Below are positions 48,396 to 59,569 of a stretch of 64,000 nucleotides of DNA, piece after piece. Source of the DNA: Scopulibacillus darangshiensis (GTDB lineage Bacteria > Bacillota > Bacilli > Bacillales > Sporolactobacillaceae); contig NZ_SLXK01000001.1 in assembly GCF_004341035.1 (NCBI RefSeq), forward strand, positions 186,001 to 250,000, given 5' to 3'. Within the stretch, counting starts at the first letter, position 1; each line of letters opens with the position of its first letter. The notes under the pieces were generated by a model. That model was not told where the DNA came from and ran no database searches. It saw nothing but the letters and a program-made list of their open reading frames with translations. A program made the translations under genes and the position numbers.

Positions 48396-49538
48396 TTGGA
48401 AGCAATTTATTTAGACCATGCTGCGACAACCCCTGTTCATCCTGAAGTTCTTGAAGAAATGGTCGATGTCTATCAAAAGATCTTCGGCAACCCTTCAAGC
48501 ATTCATCAATTCGGACGTGAAGCGAGAAAAGTGATTGATGAAGCGAGAGATGCGCTTGGGAGGCAAATTGGAACGGAAGGGAAAAATATTGTCTTTACAA
48601 GCGGAGGGACCGAGGCTGATAATATGGCTATTATTGGCGCGGCCTTAGCCAATCAGGAAAAGGGTAAACATATCATTACATCGAAAATAGAACATCATGC
48701 TGTTCTGCATACATGCCAAAACCTTGAAGAACAAGGTTTTGAGGTGACATATCTGGATGTGAACAGTAACGGGAGACTTGATTTAAATGATATCCAGCAG
48801 GCGCTCCGTGACGATACAATTCTTGTCACACTGGTCTATGGCAATAACGAGGTGGGTACACTGCAGCCTATAAGAGAAATCGCTCATTTACTTAGGCCGC
48901 ACCAGGCGCTGTTTCATACCGATGCGGTGCAAGCGTTTGGAACAATAGACATCGATGTAAGAGAAGCGCCCATTGATTTGCTCTCACTAACGGCTCATAA
49001 GATTAACGGGCCAAAGGGTGCCGGTCTCTTATATGTCCGTGAAGGGGTCCCTATTTCCCCTTATTCGTACGGCGGTGAGCAGGAGAGAAAGCGTCGGCCA
49101 GGGACTCAGAATGTTCCCGGAATTGTCGGTTTGCAAAAAGCTGCGGAAATATCGGCCGAAAGTATTCTTCCACGCATGGATACTTATTTTGCATATCGCA
49201 AGATTTTGTTAAATACACTTGAAAAAAACGATATCGAATATAAAATAAACGGTGACCCCGACCATTTTCTGCCACATATATTAAATCTCTATTTTCCTGG
49301 AACAAATGTGGAGGCGTTACTGGTTAACTTGGATTTGGCTGGGGTGGCAGTATCCAGCGGTTCGGCCTGTACAGCTGGGTCCATTGAACCCTCACATGTC
49401 TTAACGGCGATGTATGGAAAAGAATCAGAGCGGGCAAAGGCTTCGGTCAGGATCAGTTTTGGTTATGGTTTATCAACTGAAGCCATCCAAAAGGCTGCAG
49501 CTATTATTGCCAAAACGGTTAAACGGATGAAACAATAG
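48396..49538 (+). CDS. iscS: Cysteine desulfurase, YrvO/IscS-type
   Basis: This PLP enzyme takes sulfur from cysteine and, in Bacillus (YrvO), feeds MnmA for 2-thiouridine in tRNA. The product of about 380 residues starts MEAIYLDHAATTPV (TTG start, AAAGGAAG upstream). The PLP lysine lies in LTAHKINGPKG near residue 200 and the catalytic cysteine is in the loop SSGSACTAGSIEPSHVL near 325. The stop codon is one base from a 79-bp repeat pair, which separates it from mnmA. Confidence 0.95.
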   Translation: MEAIYLDHAATTPVHPEVLEEMVDVYQKIFGNPSSIHQFGREARKVIDEARDALGRQIGTEGKNIVFTSGGTEADNMAIIGAALANQEKGKHIITSKIEHHAVLHTCQNLEEQGFEVTYLDVNSNGRLDLNDIQQALRDDTILVTLVYGNNEVGTLQPIREIAHLLRPHQALFHTDAVQAFGTIDIDVREAPIDLLSLTAHKINGPKGAGLLYVREGVPISPYSYGGEQERKRRPGTQNVPGIVGLQKAAEISAESILPRMDTYFAYRKILLNTLEKNDIEYKINGDPDHFLPHILNLYFPGTNVEALLVNLDLAGVAVSSGSACTAGSIEPSHVLTAMYGKESERAKASVRISFGYGLSTEAIQKAAAIIAKTVKRMKQ

Positions 49539-49539
49539 A

Positions 49540-49698
49540 TAAAGAAAACTCGCCGATTGGCGAAGCCAGAGGCGTAGTTGCACTTATGTGCGTCAGAAAG
49601 TTATACTTTCTGATTAACTAAAGAAAACTCGCCGATTGGCGAAGCCAGAGGCGTAGTTGCACTTATGTGCGTAAGAAAGTTTATACTTTCTTATTAAC
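49540..49698 (+). repeat. Tandem pair of a 79-bp structured repeat, locus 2
   Basis: The first unit (49540-49618) is identical to both units at 35212-35369. The second (49619-49698, 80 bp) has C to A at 49673, an added T in the loop and G to T at 49692. These keep the 9-bp hairpin (TAAGAAAGT with ACTTTCTTA) paired. The pair lies between iscS and mnmA in the same orientation as the genes. Confidence 0.9.
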
Positions 49699-49704
49699 TT
49701 GTAA

Positions 49705-50868
<1,164 letters not shown>

Positions 50869-50984
50869 CTTCGAAATTATAGAATATTAGGCTTCTGGAA
50901 AACTGGATGAGACCCTGAAAAAAAGATGTTATTTTTGATATACTATAATTGGAACTTATGTACGGAAGCGTGGGAGTGGGTTAG

Positions 50985-51653
50985 ATGCAAGAATTGATTG
51001 AGCAAGGTCTTGAACATATGAAGCATCGCCGTTATGAAGAAGCGGCAAAATCCTTTAATGATGCGATAGAGGGTGATCCGTCCGACCCTGTTGGTTATAC
51101 AAACTTTGGTAATTTGTTAATCGCTGTTAAACAACCTGAGCGGGCAATCCCTTTTTATGAAAAAGCAGTTGAGCTCGATGACAACCATGCATCCGCAGCA
51201 TTCGGATTTGGGAATGCATTGTATGAACTTGGACGTTATCAAGATGCCTTAGGACAATTTCAACGTGCGGTAGACTTGGGCTTAAATGATGATGATGTGT
51301 TTTATATGACCGGTATGTCCTTAACCCATCTAGACAAAACTACTGGTGCTTTAGCCGCTTTTCAAAGAGCTGTTGAATTGAACGGGGAAGATATTGCTGC
51401 CCGCTTTCAATATGGCCTTTGTCTTGCCCGTATTGGTCAGGTTGATATGGCCGAAAGCCAGTTTCAGCATGTGGCGGATAAGGATCCAAAACATGCGGAC
51501 GCATTTTATAACCTGGGTGTGGCAGCTTTATACCGTGATCACGATGATAAAGCACGAGCTTACTTCCATAAGGCTTTATCCATTCAGAAGGATCATCTCC
51601 TAGCGGCGAACGGTATTCAACAAATTGATCAGCGAGAAAATGAACAGAACTAA
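50985..51653 (+). CDS. yrrB: Tetratricopeptide repeat protein (YrrB-like)
   Basis: The 222-residue product is made of about six TPR units of 34 residues, with the usual pattern of A, G, Y and P at fixed positions (for example YTNFGNLLIAVKQPERAIPF near residue 38). No signal peptide is seen, so it is probably a cytoplasmic protein-interaction module. A role with mnmA or recD2 cannot be inferred. The ATG has GGGAGTGG upstream. Position matches yrrB. Confidence 0.88.
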   Translation: MQELIEQGLEHMKHRRYEEAAKSFNDAIEGDPSDPVGYTNFGNLLIAVKQPERAIPFYEKAVELDDNHASAAFGFGNALYELGRYQDALGQFQRAVDLGLNDDDVFYMTGMSLTHLDKTTGALAAFQRAVELNGEDIAARFQYGLCLARIGQVDMAESQFQHVADKDPKHADAFYNLGVAALYRDHDDKARAYFHKALSIQKDHLLAANGIQQIDQRENEQN

Positions 51654-51671
51654 AAGCGAGGGAACAAGGTT

Positions 51672-54035
51672 ATGGCCGACCAATCTTCATTCGACCTTTT
51701 TTCAGAGGAGCAAAAGTATATTAAAGGCACACCACACCGGATTATCTTTCAGAATAATGATAATGCCTATACAGTCATGCAGGTGAAAATAGAGGAAACG
51801 AATGAGCAAGTTGAAGAAAAAGAAATTGTCGTTATCGGCTTTTTCCCCATGATTCACTTACATGAAGCGTATCATTTTAGGGGGAAAATAAAAGTTCATC
51901 CCAAATACGGCAAGCAATATGAAGTCGACCAATACCGAAAGCTGCTGCCGCAATCAAAAGCCGGGATGGTTCAATATTTATCTGGGGATCTCTTTCCGGG
52001 TATTGGGGAAAAAACAGCGGAAAATATAATGGACACACTTGGTGAAGACGCCATTTCTAAAATCCTGGATGACCCGGCTTGTCTTGACGATGTATCAAAA
52101 CTCACGGAAGAAAAAGCCAAGCTGTTGTATGAGATTCTCATCGAACATCAGGGGCTGGAAAAAATAATGATCGCTTTGTCTGACTATGGTTTTGGTCCTC
52201 AGCTATCAATGAAAATTTATCAAGCATATGGACATTTGACTCTGGATATGATCAGAGATAATCCCTATCAGCTCGTACAGGATATTGAAGGGATTGGTTT
52301 TCAGCGGGCGGATGAGCTTGGCAAAGCATTGGGTATGTCAGGGAACCACCCTGATCGGATCCAAGCAGGCTGTCTGTTCTGGTTGAACGAACGGGCGCTC
52401 GATGACGGCAATGTCTTCATGCCTTATGATGAATTGATTAAGCAAGCGCAAAAACTATTATCAACACCGAATGAACCGGTGACAGATACTGATGTCGCCA
52501 GAGAAATCGATGTTCTTGAAGAAGACGGAAAGCTCGTGTTAGAAGATAAGGATGTCTATTTGCCATCATTATATTTTGCCGAAAAAGGTATTGTAACGAG
52601 CATCAAAAAGATTACGGAACAAACAGCTTTTAGGGATGAATTTTCAGAAACGGAGTTTTTAACCGCGCTAGGAGAGCTTGAGGAACGGCTTGAGATGCAA
52701 TATGCTCCATCGCAAAAAGAGGCGATCAAGCAGGCGATTGAGTCCCCTGTCATGCTCTTGACCGGGGGACCGGGGACCGGCAAAACAACGGTCATCAAAG
52801 GCATTGTTGATGTGTATGCTGAACTTCATGGGGTGTCATTGAATACCAAGGACTATGATGAGGATAACCCTTTCCCGGTGTTGCTCGTCGCACCGACAGG
52901 GCGTGCAGCCAAACGGATGAGTGAATCGACTGGGCTGCCAGCTGTTACGATCCATAGATTACTGGGATGGAAGGGGGGATCGGGCTATGATCATGATGAC
53001 GAAAACCCGATTAAAGGCCGGTTGCTCATTATTGATGAAATGTCGATGGTCGATATTTGGCTTGCCAACCAGCTATTTAAATCTTTGCCCCCTGATATCC
53101 AGGTTGTTATTGTCGGTGATGAAGACCAGCTGCCATCGGTTGGTCCAGGGCAAATTTTACGGGATTTTCTTCATTCGGAAATGATGCCTACAGTCCGTCT
53201 CAACGACATTTATCGTCAATCAGAAGGGTCTTCCATTATTGATCTCGCCCACGCCATTAAAGGCGGAGGTTTGCCTGATGATTTGCTTCAGCCAAAGGAT
53301 GACCGCCGCTTCTTTGGCTGTCATCAGAATCAAATTGTCGATGCGATTTGTCAGGTTTGCAAAAATGCCCATCAAAAAGGCTTTTCGCCAAAAGATATTC
53401 AGGTGCTAGCACCCATGTACAGAGGCAGTGCCGGAATAGAAGCGATCAATACAGCTCTTCAGGCATTATTCAACCCGCCTTCAGAACAAAAGCGGGAGCT
53501 CACATTTGGGGATAAATTGTACCGCATCGGTGATAAAGTCCTTCAGCTGGTTAATAATCCCGATCAGCAAGTGTTTAATGGCGATATAGGTGAAATTGTG
53601 GCGATTTTTACTGCCAAGGAAACAACGGATAAAGAGGAAACGGTTGTCGTTTCATTTGATGGCATAGAAGTGAGTTATCTCAAAAGGGACTTGACTCAGA
53701 TCACCCTCGCTTATTGCTGTTCTATTCATAAGTCACAGGGAAGTGAATTTCCGATCGTTGTCCTGCCGGTTGTCAAAGGCTATCACCGGATGCTCCGGCG
53801 AAATCTTATTTATACGGCTGTGACCCGAAGCAAAGAATATTTGATTTTATGCGGTGACCAAAGGGCATTCGAATATGCGGTGGATCGGAGTGATGTTGAC
53901 AGACGGCACTCAAAGCTCGCCGGAAAACTGAAAGAAAGGTTAGGCAGCGCATCTGAGTCTATTCCTTTTCCCGAGGGTGAGGAGATTGTTACTGAAATTC
54001 CGGCTGCAGAGGACGAGCCATACAAAACGTTTTAA
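51672..54035 (+). CDS. recD2: ATP-dependent RecD-like DNA helicase RecD2
   Basis: RecD2 is a 5' to 3' helicase active in repair without RecBC. The 787-residue product has an N-terminal extension with helix-hairpin-helix motifs, Walker A GGPGTGKTTV near residue 364, Walker B LIIDEMSMVD near 455, and a C-terminal motif VI area YTAVTRSKEYLILCGD. The N-terminal extension marks RecD2 rather than RecD of RecBCD. The gene lies 18 bases after the TPR gene, with GAGGGAAC upstream of the ATG. Confidence 0.96.
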   Translation: MADQSSFDLFSEEQKYIKGTPHRIIFQNNDNAYTVMQVKIEETNEQVEEKEIVVIGFFPMIHLHEAYHFRGKIKVHPKYGKQYEVDQYRKLLPQSKAGMVQYLSGDLFPGIGEKTAENIMDTLGEDAISKILDDPACLDDVSKLTEEKAKLLYEILIEHQGLEKIMIALSDYGFGPQLSMKIYQAYGHLTLDMIRDNPYQLVQDIEGIGFQRADELGKALGMSGNHPDRIQAGCLFWLNERALDDGNVFMPYDELIKQAQKLLSTPNEPVTDTDVAREIDVLEEDGKLVLEDKDVYLPSLYFAEKGIVTSIKKITEQTAFRDEFSETEFLTALGELEERLEMQYAPSQKEAIKQAIESPVMLLTGGPGTGKTTVIKGIVDVYAELHGVSLNTKDYDEDNPFPVLLVAPTGRAAKRMSESTGLPAVTIHRLLGWKGGSGYDHDDENPIKGRLLIIDEMSMVDIWLANQLFKSLPPDIQVVIVGDEDQLPSVGPGQILRDFLHSEMMPTVRLNDIYRQSEGSSIIDLAHAIKGGGLPDDLLQPKDDRRFFGCHQNQIVDAICQVCKNAHQKGFSPKDIQVLAPMYRGSAGIEAINTALQALFNPPSEQKRELTFGDKLYRIGDKVLQLVNNPDQQVFNGDIGEIVAIFTAKETTDKEETVVVSFDGIEVSYLKRDLTQITLAYCCSIHKSQGSEFPIVVLPVVKGYHRMLRRNLIYTAVTRSKEYLILCGDQRAFEYAVDRSDVDRRHSKLAGKLKERLGSASESIPFPEGEEIVTEIPAAEDEPYKTF

Positions 54036-54116
54036 TAGTATAAAATTTATTTTTACGGACAATCATGCTAGTAACATAATTTTTTTATAAAAGTCCTGCA
54101 ATAGAGGTGAACGCAT

Positions 54117-54314
54117 GTGAAATGTCCGAACTGTGCGGATAAAAACTTAGGCAAAATTGGTGTCAATCAATATTATTGCTGGGGTTGCTTCATAGAACTG
54201 ACGCTCGTGGATGGAAAGCTGTCTTTGAACCAAGTAGAGGAAGATGGCAGTCTGACTGAACTCGATGATCTGTTCCAAGAAGACCAGCTTCGTGCCGAAT
54301 CGAACGGCTTTTAA
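54117..54314 (+). CDS. Small CxxC protein of unknown function
   Basis: This 65-residue product starts KCPNC, with a second CWGC pair at residues 21-24, so it can form a zinc ribbon. The C-terminal half is acidic. It starts with GTG after AGAGGTGA. B. subtilis has small unknown genes between recD2 and the AI-2E transporter, and this may correspond to one of them. No function is assigned. Confidence 0.75.
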   Translation: MKCPNCADKNLGKIGVNQYYCWGCFIELTLVDGKLSLNQVEEDGSLTELDDLFQEDQLRAESNGF

Positions 54315-54393
54315 AGATAGATATTTTTCAGAATCTCTCCCGTGATATTGTGTGAGAAAATGGGTCACACTAATAGCTGGAGGGATTTTTGTC

Positions 54394-55473
54394 ATGACAA
54401 AATGGTCAGCGATCGAATGGATCAAACGGTTAACCATATTATTGCTCATTTTCCTGAACGGCTATCTCCTTTATAAACTCATCCCGTTTCTAGGCATTAT
54501 CTTTCATTTTTTGGCCGCAATATTATTTCCTTTTGTGATTGCCGCTCTGATCGCTTACCTGTTTCATCCTATCGTCGAAAAATGTCATAAAAAAGGTATT
54601 CCAAGATCACTCGCGATTATTTTACTTTATCTTATATTCTTCGGTGTAACAGGCTACGGGCTATTTAAAGGTGCTCCAGCTGTCATCCATCAGCTTAAAA
54701 GCTTTGATAAGCAGATCCCTGAATATACAGCGATTTACCACGATCACTTGAATGATTTTTATCAATCAACACCTGAAGCCGTACACGATCACTTTAACGG
54801 CGTGTTGAAAAAAGGTGAAATAAGTGTCAATCGCTTCGTCAAAAAGATTATCGGGGCTGTCACATGGGTGTTCCAATCATTTTTTACATTAATTATCATT
54901 CCCTTTTTAGCCTTTTATTTTTTAAAAGACTTTGATGGCGTAAAAAAAGGTGTTTCGGCCATGACACCAAGGAAATGGCGGCATCCAGGAAGAGAGCTTC
55001 TTCATAACATTGATGATTCGCTCGGAAAATATATAAGAGGACAGCTGTATGTTTGTCTCATTCTGGCTGTCATCGCTTTTTTAGGGTTATGGCTCTTGAA
55101 GGTCCCTTACCCTATGTTGCTAAGCATATTTATCGGCATTACGGATATTATCCCTTATTTTGGGCCGCTGATTGGCGCCATACCTGTTATCTTTATGGCG
55201 GCGACTATCTCCCTAAAGACAGTTGTTTTTGTTCTCATTTTGATCGGTGTCTTGCAACTGCTTGAAGGAAATGTCATTGGTCCTCTAGTCGTTGGAAAAA
55301 GTGTGGATGTCCATCCCGTCTATATCATGCTGTCGCTTTTGATCGGCGGGGAAATCGCAGGGGTTATCGGTATGTTATTTGCTGTGCCGGTTTTTGTGAT
55401 TATCCGTGTGGTGATTAAATATTTTCGCAGGCAGCATAATAAAATTGACAAACCAAACGATTCTCATCTATAA
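54394..55473 (+). CDS. yrrI: AI-2E family transporter (YrrI-like)
   Basis: This 359-residue membrane protein has about eight hydrophobic segments and the AI-2E family motifs GLWLLKVPYPMLLSIFIGI near 230 and PYFGPLIGAIP near 258. The substrate of this family is uncertain in Firmicutes; some members are ion exchangers. The ATG at 54394 has GGAGGGA upstream. The alaS promoter overlaps its last codons. A terminator is not seen between it and the alaS leader. Confidence 0.9.
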   Translation: MTKWSAIEWIKRLTILLLIFLNGYLLYKLIPFLGIIFHFLAAILFPFVIAALIAYLFHPIVEKCHKKGIPRSLAIILLYLIFFGVTGYGLFKGAPAVIHQLKSFDKQIPEYTAIYHDHLNDFYQSTPEAVHDHFNGVLKKGEISVNRFVKKIIGAVTWVFQSFFTLIIIPFLAFYFLKDFDGVKKGVSAMTPRKWRHPGRELLHNIDDSLGKYIRGQLYVCLILAVIAFLGLWLLKVPYPMLLSIFIGITDIIPYFGPLIGAIPVIFMAATISLKTVVFVLILIGVLQLLEGNVIGPLVVGKSVDVHPVYIMLSLLIGGEIAGVIGMLFAVPVFVIIRVVIKYFRRQHNKIDKPNDSHL

Positions 55474-55474
55474 T
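55445..55474 (+). promoter_or_regulatory. SigmaA promoter of alaS, inside the yrrI end
   Basis: TTGACA at 55445-55450, 18-bp spacer, TATAAT at 55469-55474. The boxes are consensus and overlap the last 10 codons of the preceding gene. Confidence 0.8.
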
Positions 55475-55480
55475 GTCTTC

Positions 55481-55758
55481 ATAGTTAGTGGAAAAAATAG
55501 CCGAAAGGCACCTATATGAACATGAAATCGATGAAAGAGCCCTTTCGCCAAAGAGCCCATTGACAGAGAGGAATTCATGCGCTGAAAGAATTCTGAATGA
55601 TGGCCGGCGGAACGCTACTCTTAAGAGCAACTAATCCTTGCCGGTTTGACCCGTTAACGTCTCTCGAGGCGGCAGATCTATTTAAGTCTGCAACCGGGGT
55701 GGTACCGCGCGGGTTTTTAAAGGCTCTCGTCCCTGTATTAGGGATGGGGGCTTTTTGG
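55481..55758 (+). promoter_or_regulatory. T-box leader of alaS
   Basis: The T-box core GGGGTGGTACCGCG is at 55696-55709. The terminator at about 55721-55758 pairs GGCTC and GTCCC with GGGAT and GGGGC and ends in TTTTT. Uncharged tRNA-Ala should stabilise the antiterminator. Confidence 0.93.
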
Positions 55759-55787
55759 TGTCTAAAAAAATTTCGGGAGGTTATTCT

Positions 55788-58424
55788 ATGAAAAAGCTGA
55801 TGTCTGCAGATGTGAGACAAATGTTTCTTGATTTCTTTAAAGAGAAAGGGCATAGGGTTGAACCAAGCGCATCGCTCGTTCCAGTCGAAGATCCATCACT
55901 GTTATGGATCAACAGCGGCGTTGCAACATTAAAAAAATATTTTGATGGACGTGTCGTCCCTGAGAATCCCCGCATTGTCAACGCCCAAAAGGCGATTCGT
56001 ACAAATGATATTGAGAATGTTGGCTATACAGCAAGGCACCATACATTCTTCGAAATGCTAGGCAATTTTTCGATAGGTGATTATTTCAAAGAAGAGGCCA
56101 TTATCTGGGCTTGGGAGTTTTTGACTAGCCCCGAATGGATTGGGTTTGATCAGGAAAAGCTTGCCGTGACGATTCATCCGGAAGATGATGAGGCTTATGC
56201 CATTTGGCATGATAAAGTCGGATTGCCAGAAGATAAAATCATTCGTCTTGAAGAAAACTTTTGGGACATCGGTGAAGGTCCCAGCGGGCCAAACACGGAA
56301 ATTTTCTATGATAGAGGCGAAGCTTTCGGCAATGATCCGAATGATCCCGAGCTGTTCCCAGGCGGGGAGAATGAGCGGCATCTGGAAATTTGGAATCTGG
56401 TTTTCTCGCAATATAACCATAATCCCGATGGCAGCTATACGCCGCTCCCTAAGAAAAACATCGATACAGGCATGGGGCTTGAACGTGTCGTGTCAGTCAT
56501 TCAAGATGCCAAGACCAATTTTGATACGGATTTGTTTTTGCCGATCATTAACAAGATTGAACAAATATCAGGTGTTAAATACGGCGTCCAAAAAGAGAAA
56601 GATACGGCTTTTAAAGTCATTGCTGACCATGTGCGAAGCGTTTCCTTCGCCGTGTCTGACGGGGCGTTGCCTTCGAATGAAGGACGAGGCTATGTCCTTC
56701 GCCGCTTAATCAGGCGTGCAGTCCGATTTGCTATGGAACTCGGCATTAATAAACCGTTCATGTATGAGCTTGTTCCTGTTGTGGCTGATATTATGAAGGA
56801 CTTTTATGGTGAAGTTGTGGAAAAATCAGCATTTATCCAAAAGGTCATTCGAGGCGAAGAGGAACGCTTCCACGAAACGATTCATGAGGGGCTCGTAATT
56901 CTTAAAGATGTGATTGCCAAGGAAAAAGCGAACAATCGTCAAACGATATCAGGTGAGGACGTGTTCAAACTCTATGACACCTTTGGTTTTCCTGTCGAAT
57001 TAACGGAAGAATATGCCCAACATGAAGGGCTCAACATTGACCATGAAGGTTTCGAAAAGGCATTAGATGCACAAAGGAAACGGGCTAGATCAGCCCGGCA
57101 AACAACGGATTCCATGCAGGTTCAAAATGAGACGTTAAGAGAAATAACTGTTCCAAGTGAATTCATTGGTTACAGCAAGAATGATTTCCCGTCCCATATT
57201 AAAGTGATTATTAAGGGTCATGATATTGTTGATTTTGCTTCAGCTGGTGAGGAAGTACAAGTCATATTAGATCAGACGCCTTTCTATGCGGAAAGCGGCG
57301 GACAAATCGCGGATCATGGCGTACTGGAAAATGAATCAACAGCACTTACTGTTAAAGATGTTCAGAAGGCACCTAATGGTCAAAACCTGCATTCAGTAAT
57401 GATCACAAAGGGTAAAGTGAAATCCGGGGACAGGTTAGCAGCTGAGGTGAATAGCGGAATGCGCCGGGCAACGGAGAAAAATCACACGGCAACCCACCTG
57501 CTTCATCAGGCTTTAAAAGATACACTAGGCAGTCATGTTAACCAAGCCGGCTCACTTGTTACCCCGGAGCGGCTAAGATTTGACTTTTCCCATTTCGGAC
57601 AGGTGATTGAAGATGAACTGAAAGAGATTGAGAGAAGTGTCAATGAAAGGATATGGGAACAGCTTGCTGTCGAAACGATGCAAAAGCCTATAGCTGAAGC
57701 AAAGGCTATGGGGGCGATGGCACTATTTGGGGAGAAATATGGTGACGTCGTTCGTGTTGTAAAAATAGCTGATTACAGTCTTGAGCTATGCGGCGGCTGC
57801 CATGTAAACAACACTGCTGAGATTGGTTTGTTCAAAATTGTATCTGAAGCAGGCATTGGTGCAGGTACACGCAGGATCGAGGCTGTCACAGGACAGGCGG
57901 CATATGAGCGGCTTAATCAATTCGCCTTTGAGCTTCAGACCGTTGCCCATCAGCTCAAAACAAACGTGGATCAGGTTCCGGCACGAATTGATGCCCTGCA
58001 AAAACAAATTAAGGATTTGGAAAAGGATAATGCCTCCTTAACAGCGAAATTAGGTAATGCAGAGGCAAATGATCTTATACAGACCGTGCAAGAAGAAAAT
58101 GGTGTTAAATTTATTGCGAAAAGGGTCAATGTATCTGACATGAATCATTTGCGCTCAATGGTCGATCAACTAAAAAATGAGCTGAAATCAGGTATTATTG
58201 TTTTGGCAGCGGTGAATGATGGAAAGGTGAACCTTGCAGGCGGTGTGACAAAAGATCTTATATCTGAAGGCTACCATGCTGGTAAACTTATCAAAGAAGT
58301 TGCCGCAGCTTGTGGAGGCGGTGGCGGAGGCAGGCCGGATATGGCCCAAGCCGGCGGAAAAAATCCAGCACAAGTTGATGATGCACTTGCCGTCGTACCG
58401 AATTGGATTAAAAGCTTAGTGTAG
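55788..58424 (+). CDS. alaS: Alanine--tRNA ligase
   Basis: AlaRS charges tRNA-Ala and edits Ser/Gly errors. The 878-residue product has the class II core with [14 protein letters not shown] near 83, [10 protein letters not shown] near 237, the editing domain with [11 protein letters not shown] near 564 and the zinc site CGGCHV near 668, and the C-terminal domain ending in [15 protein letters not shown]. The ATG at 55788 has CGGGAGGT upstream. The next gene follows within about 26 bases. Confidence 0.98.
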   Translation: MKKLMSADVRQMFLDFFKEKGHRVEPSASLVPVEDPSLLWINSGVATLKKYFDGRVVPENPRIVNAQKAIRTNDIENVGYTARHHTFFEMLGNFSIGDYFKEEAIIWAWEFLTSPEWIGFDQEKLAVTIHPEDDEAYAIWHDKVGLPEDKIIRLEENFWDIGEGPSGPNTEIFYDRGEAFGNDPNDPELFPGGENERHLEIWNLVFSQYNHNPDGSYTPLPKKNIDTGMGLERVVSVIQDAKTNFDTDLFLPIINKIEQISGVKYGVQKEKDTAFKVIADHVRSVSFAVSDGALPSNEGRGYVLRRLIRRAVRFAMELGINKPFMYELVPVVADIMKDFYGEVVEKSAFIQKVIRGEEERFHETIHEGLVILKDVIAKEKANNRQTISGEDVFKLYDTFGFPVELTEEYAQHEGLNIDHEGFEKALDAQRKRARSARQTTDSMQVQNETLREITVPSEFIGYSKNDFPSHIKVIIKGHDIVDFASAGEEVQVILDQTPFYAESGGQIADHGVLENESTALTVKDVQKAPNGQNLHSVMITKGKVKSGDRLAAEVNSGMRRATEKNHTATHLLHQALKDTLGSHVNQAGSLVTPERLRFDFSHFGQVIEDELKEIERSVNERIWEQLAVETMQKPIAEAKAMGAMALFGEKYGDVVRVVKIADYSLELCGGCHVNNTAEIGLFKIVSEAGIGAGTRRIEAVTGQAAYERLNQFAFELQTVAHQLKTNVDQVPARIDALQKQIKDLEKDNASLTAKLGNAEANDLIQTVQEENGVKFIAKRVNVSDMNHLRSMVDQLKNELKSGIIVLAAVNDGKVNLAGGVTKDLISEGYHAGKLIKEVAAACGGGGGGRPDMAQAGGKNPAQVDDALAVVPNWIKSLV

Positions 58425-58450
58425 ATATTGTGATGAGGGGGATGCTCAAT

Positions 58451-58705
58451 ATGGACAAGACAATGAAATTTAATTTTAATGAAGAACCCGACAAGAGTGA
58501 TGCAAGGGAAGTTTTATTTAAGGTCTACAGTGCCTTGCAAGACAAAGGGTATAATCCCATTAACCAAATTGTGGGTTATTTATTATCAGGTGACCCGGCG
58601 TATATTCCCCGCCATCAAGATGCAAGAAATTTAATCCGCCGTATTGAACGGGATGAGATTATTGAGGAATTGGTAACTTCATATTTGAACAGACATGGAG
58701 AGTAA
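58451..58705 (+). CDS. IreB family regulatory phosphoprotein
   Basis: This 84-residue protein has the DUF965/IreB signature [20 protein letters not shown] and [21 protein letters not shown]. In enterococci IreB is a small phosphoprotein linked to the IreK/IreP kinase pathway; in B. subtilis the equivalent is yrzL. The ATG at 58451 has GAGGGGGA upstream. It is followed by ruvX after only 2 bases, and the order alaS-yrzL-yrrK is that of B. subtilis. Confidence 0.93.
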   Translation: MDKTMKFNFNEEPDKSDAREVLFKVYSALQDKGYNPINQIVGYLLSGDPAYIPRHQDARNLIRRIERDEIIEELVTSYLNRHGE

Positions 58706-58707
58706 GC

Positions 58708-59133
58708 ATGAGAATTATGGCATTGGATTACGGAACCAAGACTGTAGGGGTGGCGATCAGTGATGCACTGGGGTTAACCGCCCAGGGGATTGAAACCATC
58801 AACTATCAGGAACACACACAACACCTTATCTTTGAACGCTTATCTGAATTGATAGAGGAATATGACATCCACAAGGTCGTGGTTGGCCTTCCGAAACATA
58901 TGAACGGGGATGTGGGTGAACGCGGAAAGGCGAGCACCGCTTTTGCAAACAAAATAAACAAAAAGTATGACCTTCCCGTTGACCTTTGGGATGAACGGTT
59001 GACAACTATGGCCGCGGAAAAGATGTTGATTACAGCAGATGTCAGCAGAAAAAAACGAAAGAAAGTAATCGACAAGATGGCAGCGGTGATTATACTTCAA
59101 AGTTATCTTGATCGAAATGGAATTGGAGGGTAA
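58708..59133 (+). CDS. ruvX: Putative pre-16S rRNA nuclease YqgF/RuvX
   Basis: YqgF resembles the RuvC fold and processes the 5' end of 16S rRNA in E. coli. The 141-residue product has the motifs [16 protein letters not shown] at the start, [11 protein letters not shown] near 59, and DERLTT near 94-99, which carry the acidic catalytic residues. GGAGAG lies before the ATG. It sits in a tight operon with the IreB-type gene and the DUF1292 gene. Confidence 0.95.
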   Translation: MRIMALDYGTKTVGVAISDALGLTAQGIETINYQEHTQHLIFERLSELIEEYDIHKVVVGLPKHMNGDVGERGKASTAFANKINKKYDLPVDLWDERLTTMAAEKMLITADVSRKKRKKVIDKMAAVIILQSYLDRNGIGG

Positions 59134-59138
59134 ATGTA

Positions 59139-59423
59139 ATGACTGAAGAACAAGAGCGTATTATCATTCCTGATGAGAATGGCGAGGAGCACCTATTTGA
59201 CATTCTTTTCACATTTGATGTTGACGACACTGATAAATCCTACATGGTAGTAAAACCTGTGGAATCTGAGGAAACTGATGATGACGAGGAAATGGAAGAA
59301 GTGTTTGGCTTTAGGTTTGAGGATTCAGATGGCGAATTCAGCCTTTACCCAATTGAAACTGATCAAGAATGGGATATGGTTGAAGAAATGTTCAACACTT
59401 TTTTAGCAGAAAATGATGTATAA
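59139..59423 (+). CDS. yrzB: DUF1292 acidic protein (YrzB-like)
   Basis: The 94-residue product is strongly acidic and matches DUF1292: the opening RIIIPDENGEEHLFDILFTF and the closing EWDMVEEMFNTF are family features. Function is unknown. It is very close to ruvX (5 bases), with TTGGAGGG as ribosome binding site in the ruvX end, and has no membrane segment. Confidence 0.9.
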   Translation: MTEEQERIIIPDENGEEHLFDILFTFDVDDTDKSYMVVKPVESEETDDDEEMEEVFGFRFEDSDGEFSLYPIETDQEWDMVEEMFNTFLAENDV

Positions 59424-59507
59424 ACATGAGTGGAGTCCCTATTATGGGGCTTCCTTTTTGCACTTTAGCGTTCATGCTTTTTAATTTACAAAAAATGTTG
59501 ATACCTC

Positions 59508-59536
59508 TTCAGACATGTCAACCTCTAGTGTATAAT
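59508..59536 (+). promoter_or_regulatory. Possible promoter of mltG
   Basis: TTCAGA at 59508-59513, 17-bp spacer and TATAAT at 59531-59536. Confidence 0.5.
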
Positions 59537-59569
59537 GGATGAGGAATGTCGAAAGGGGTGTGTCAACTG

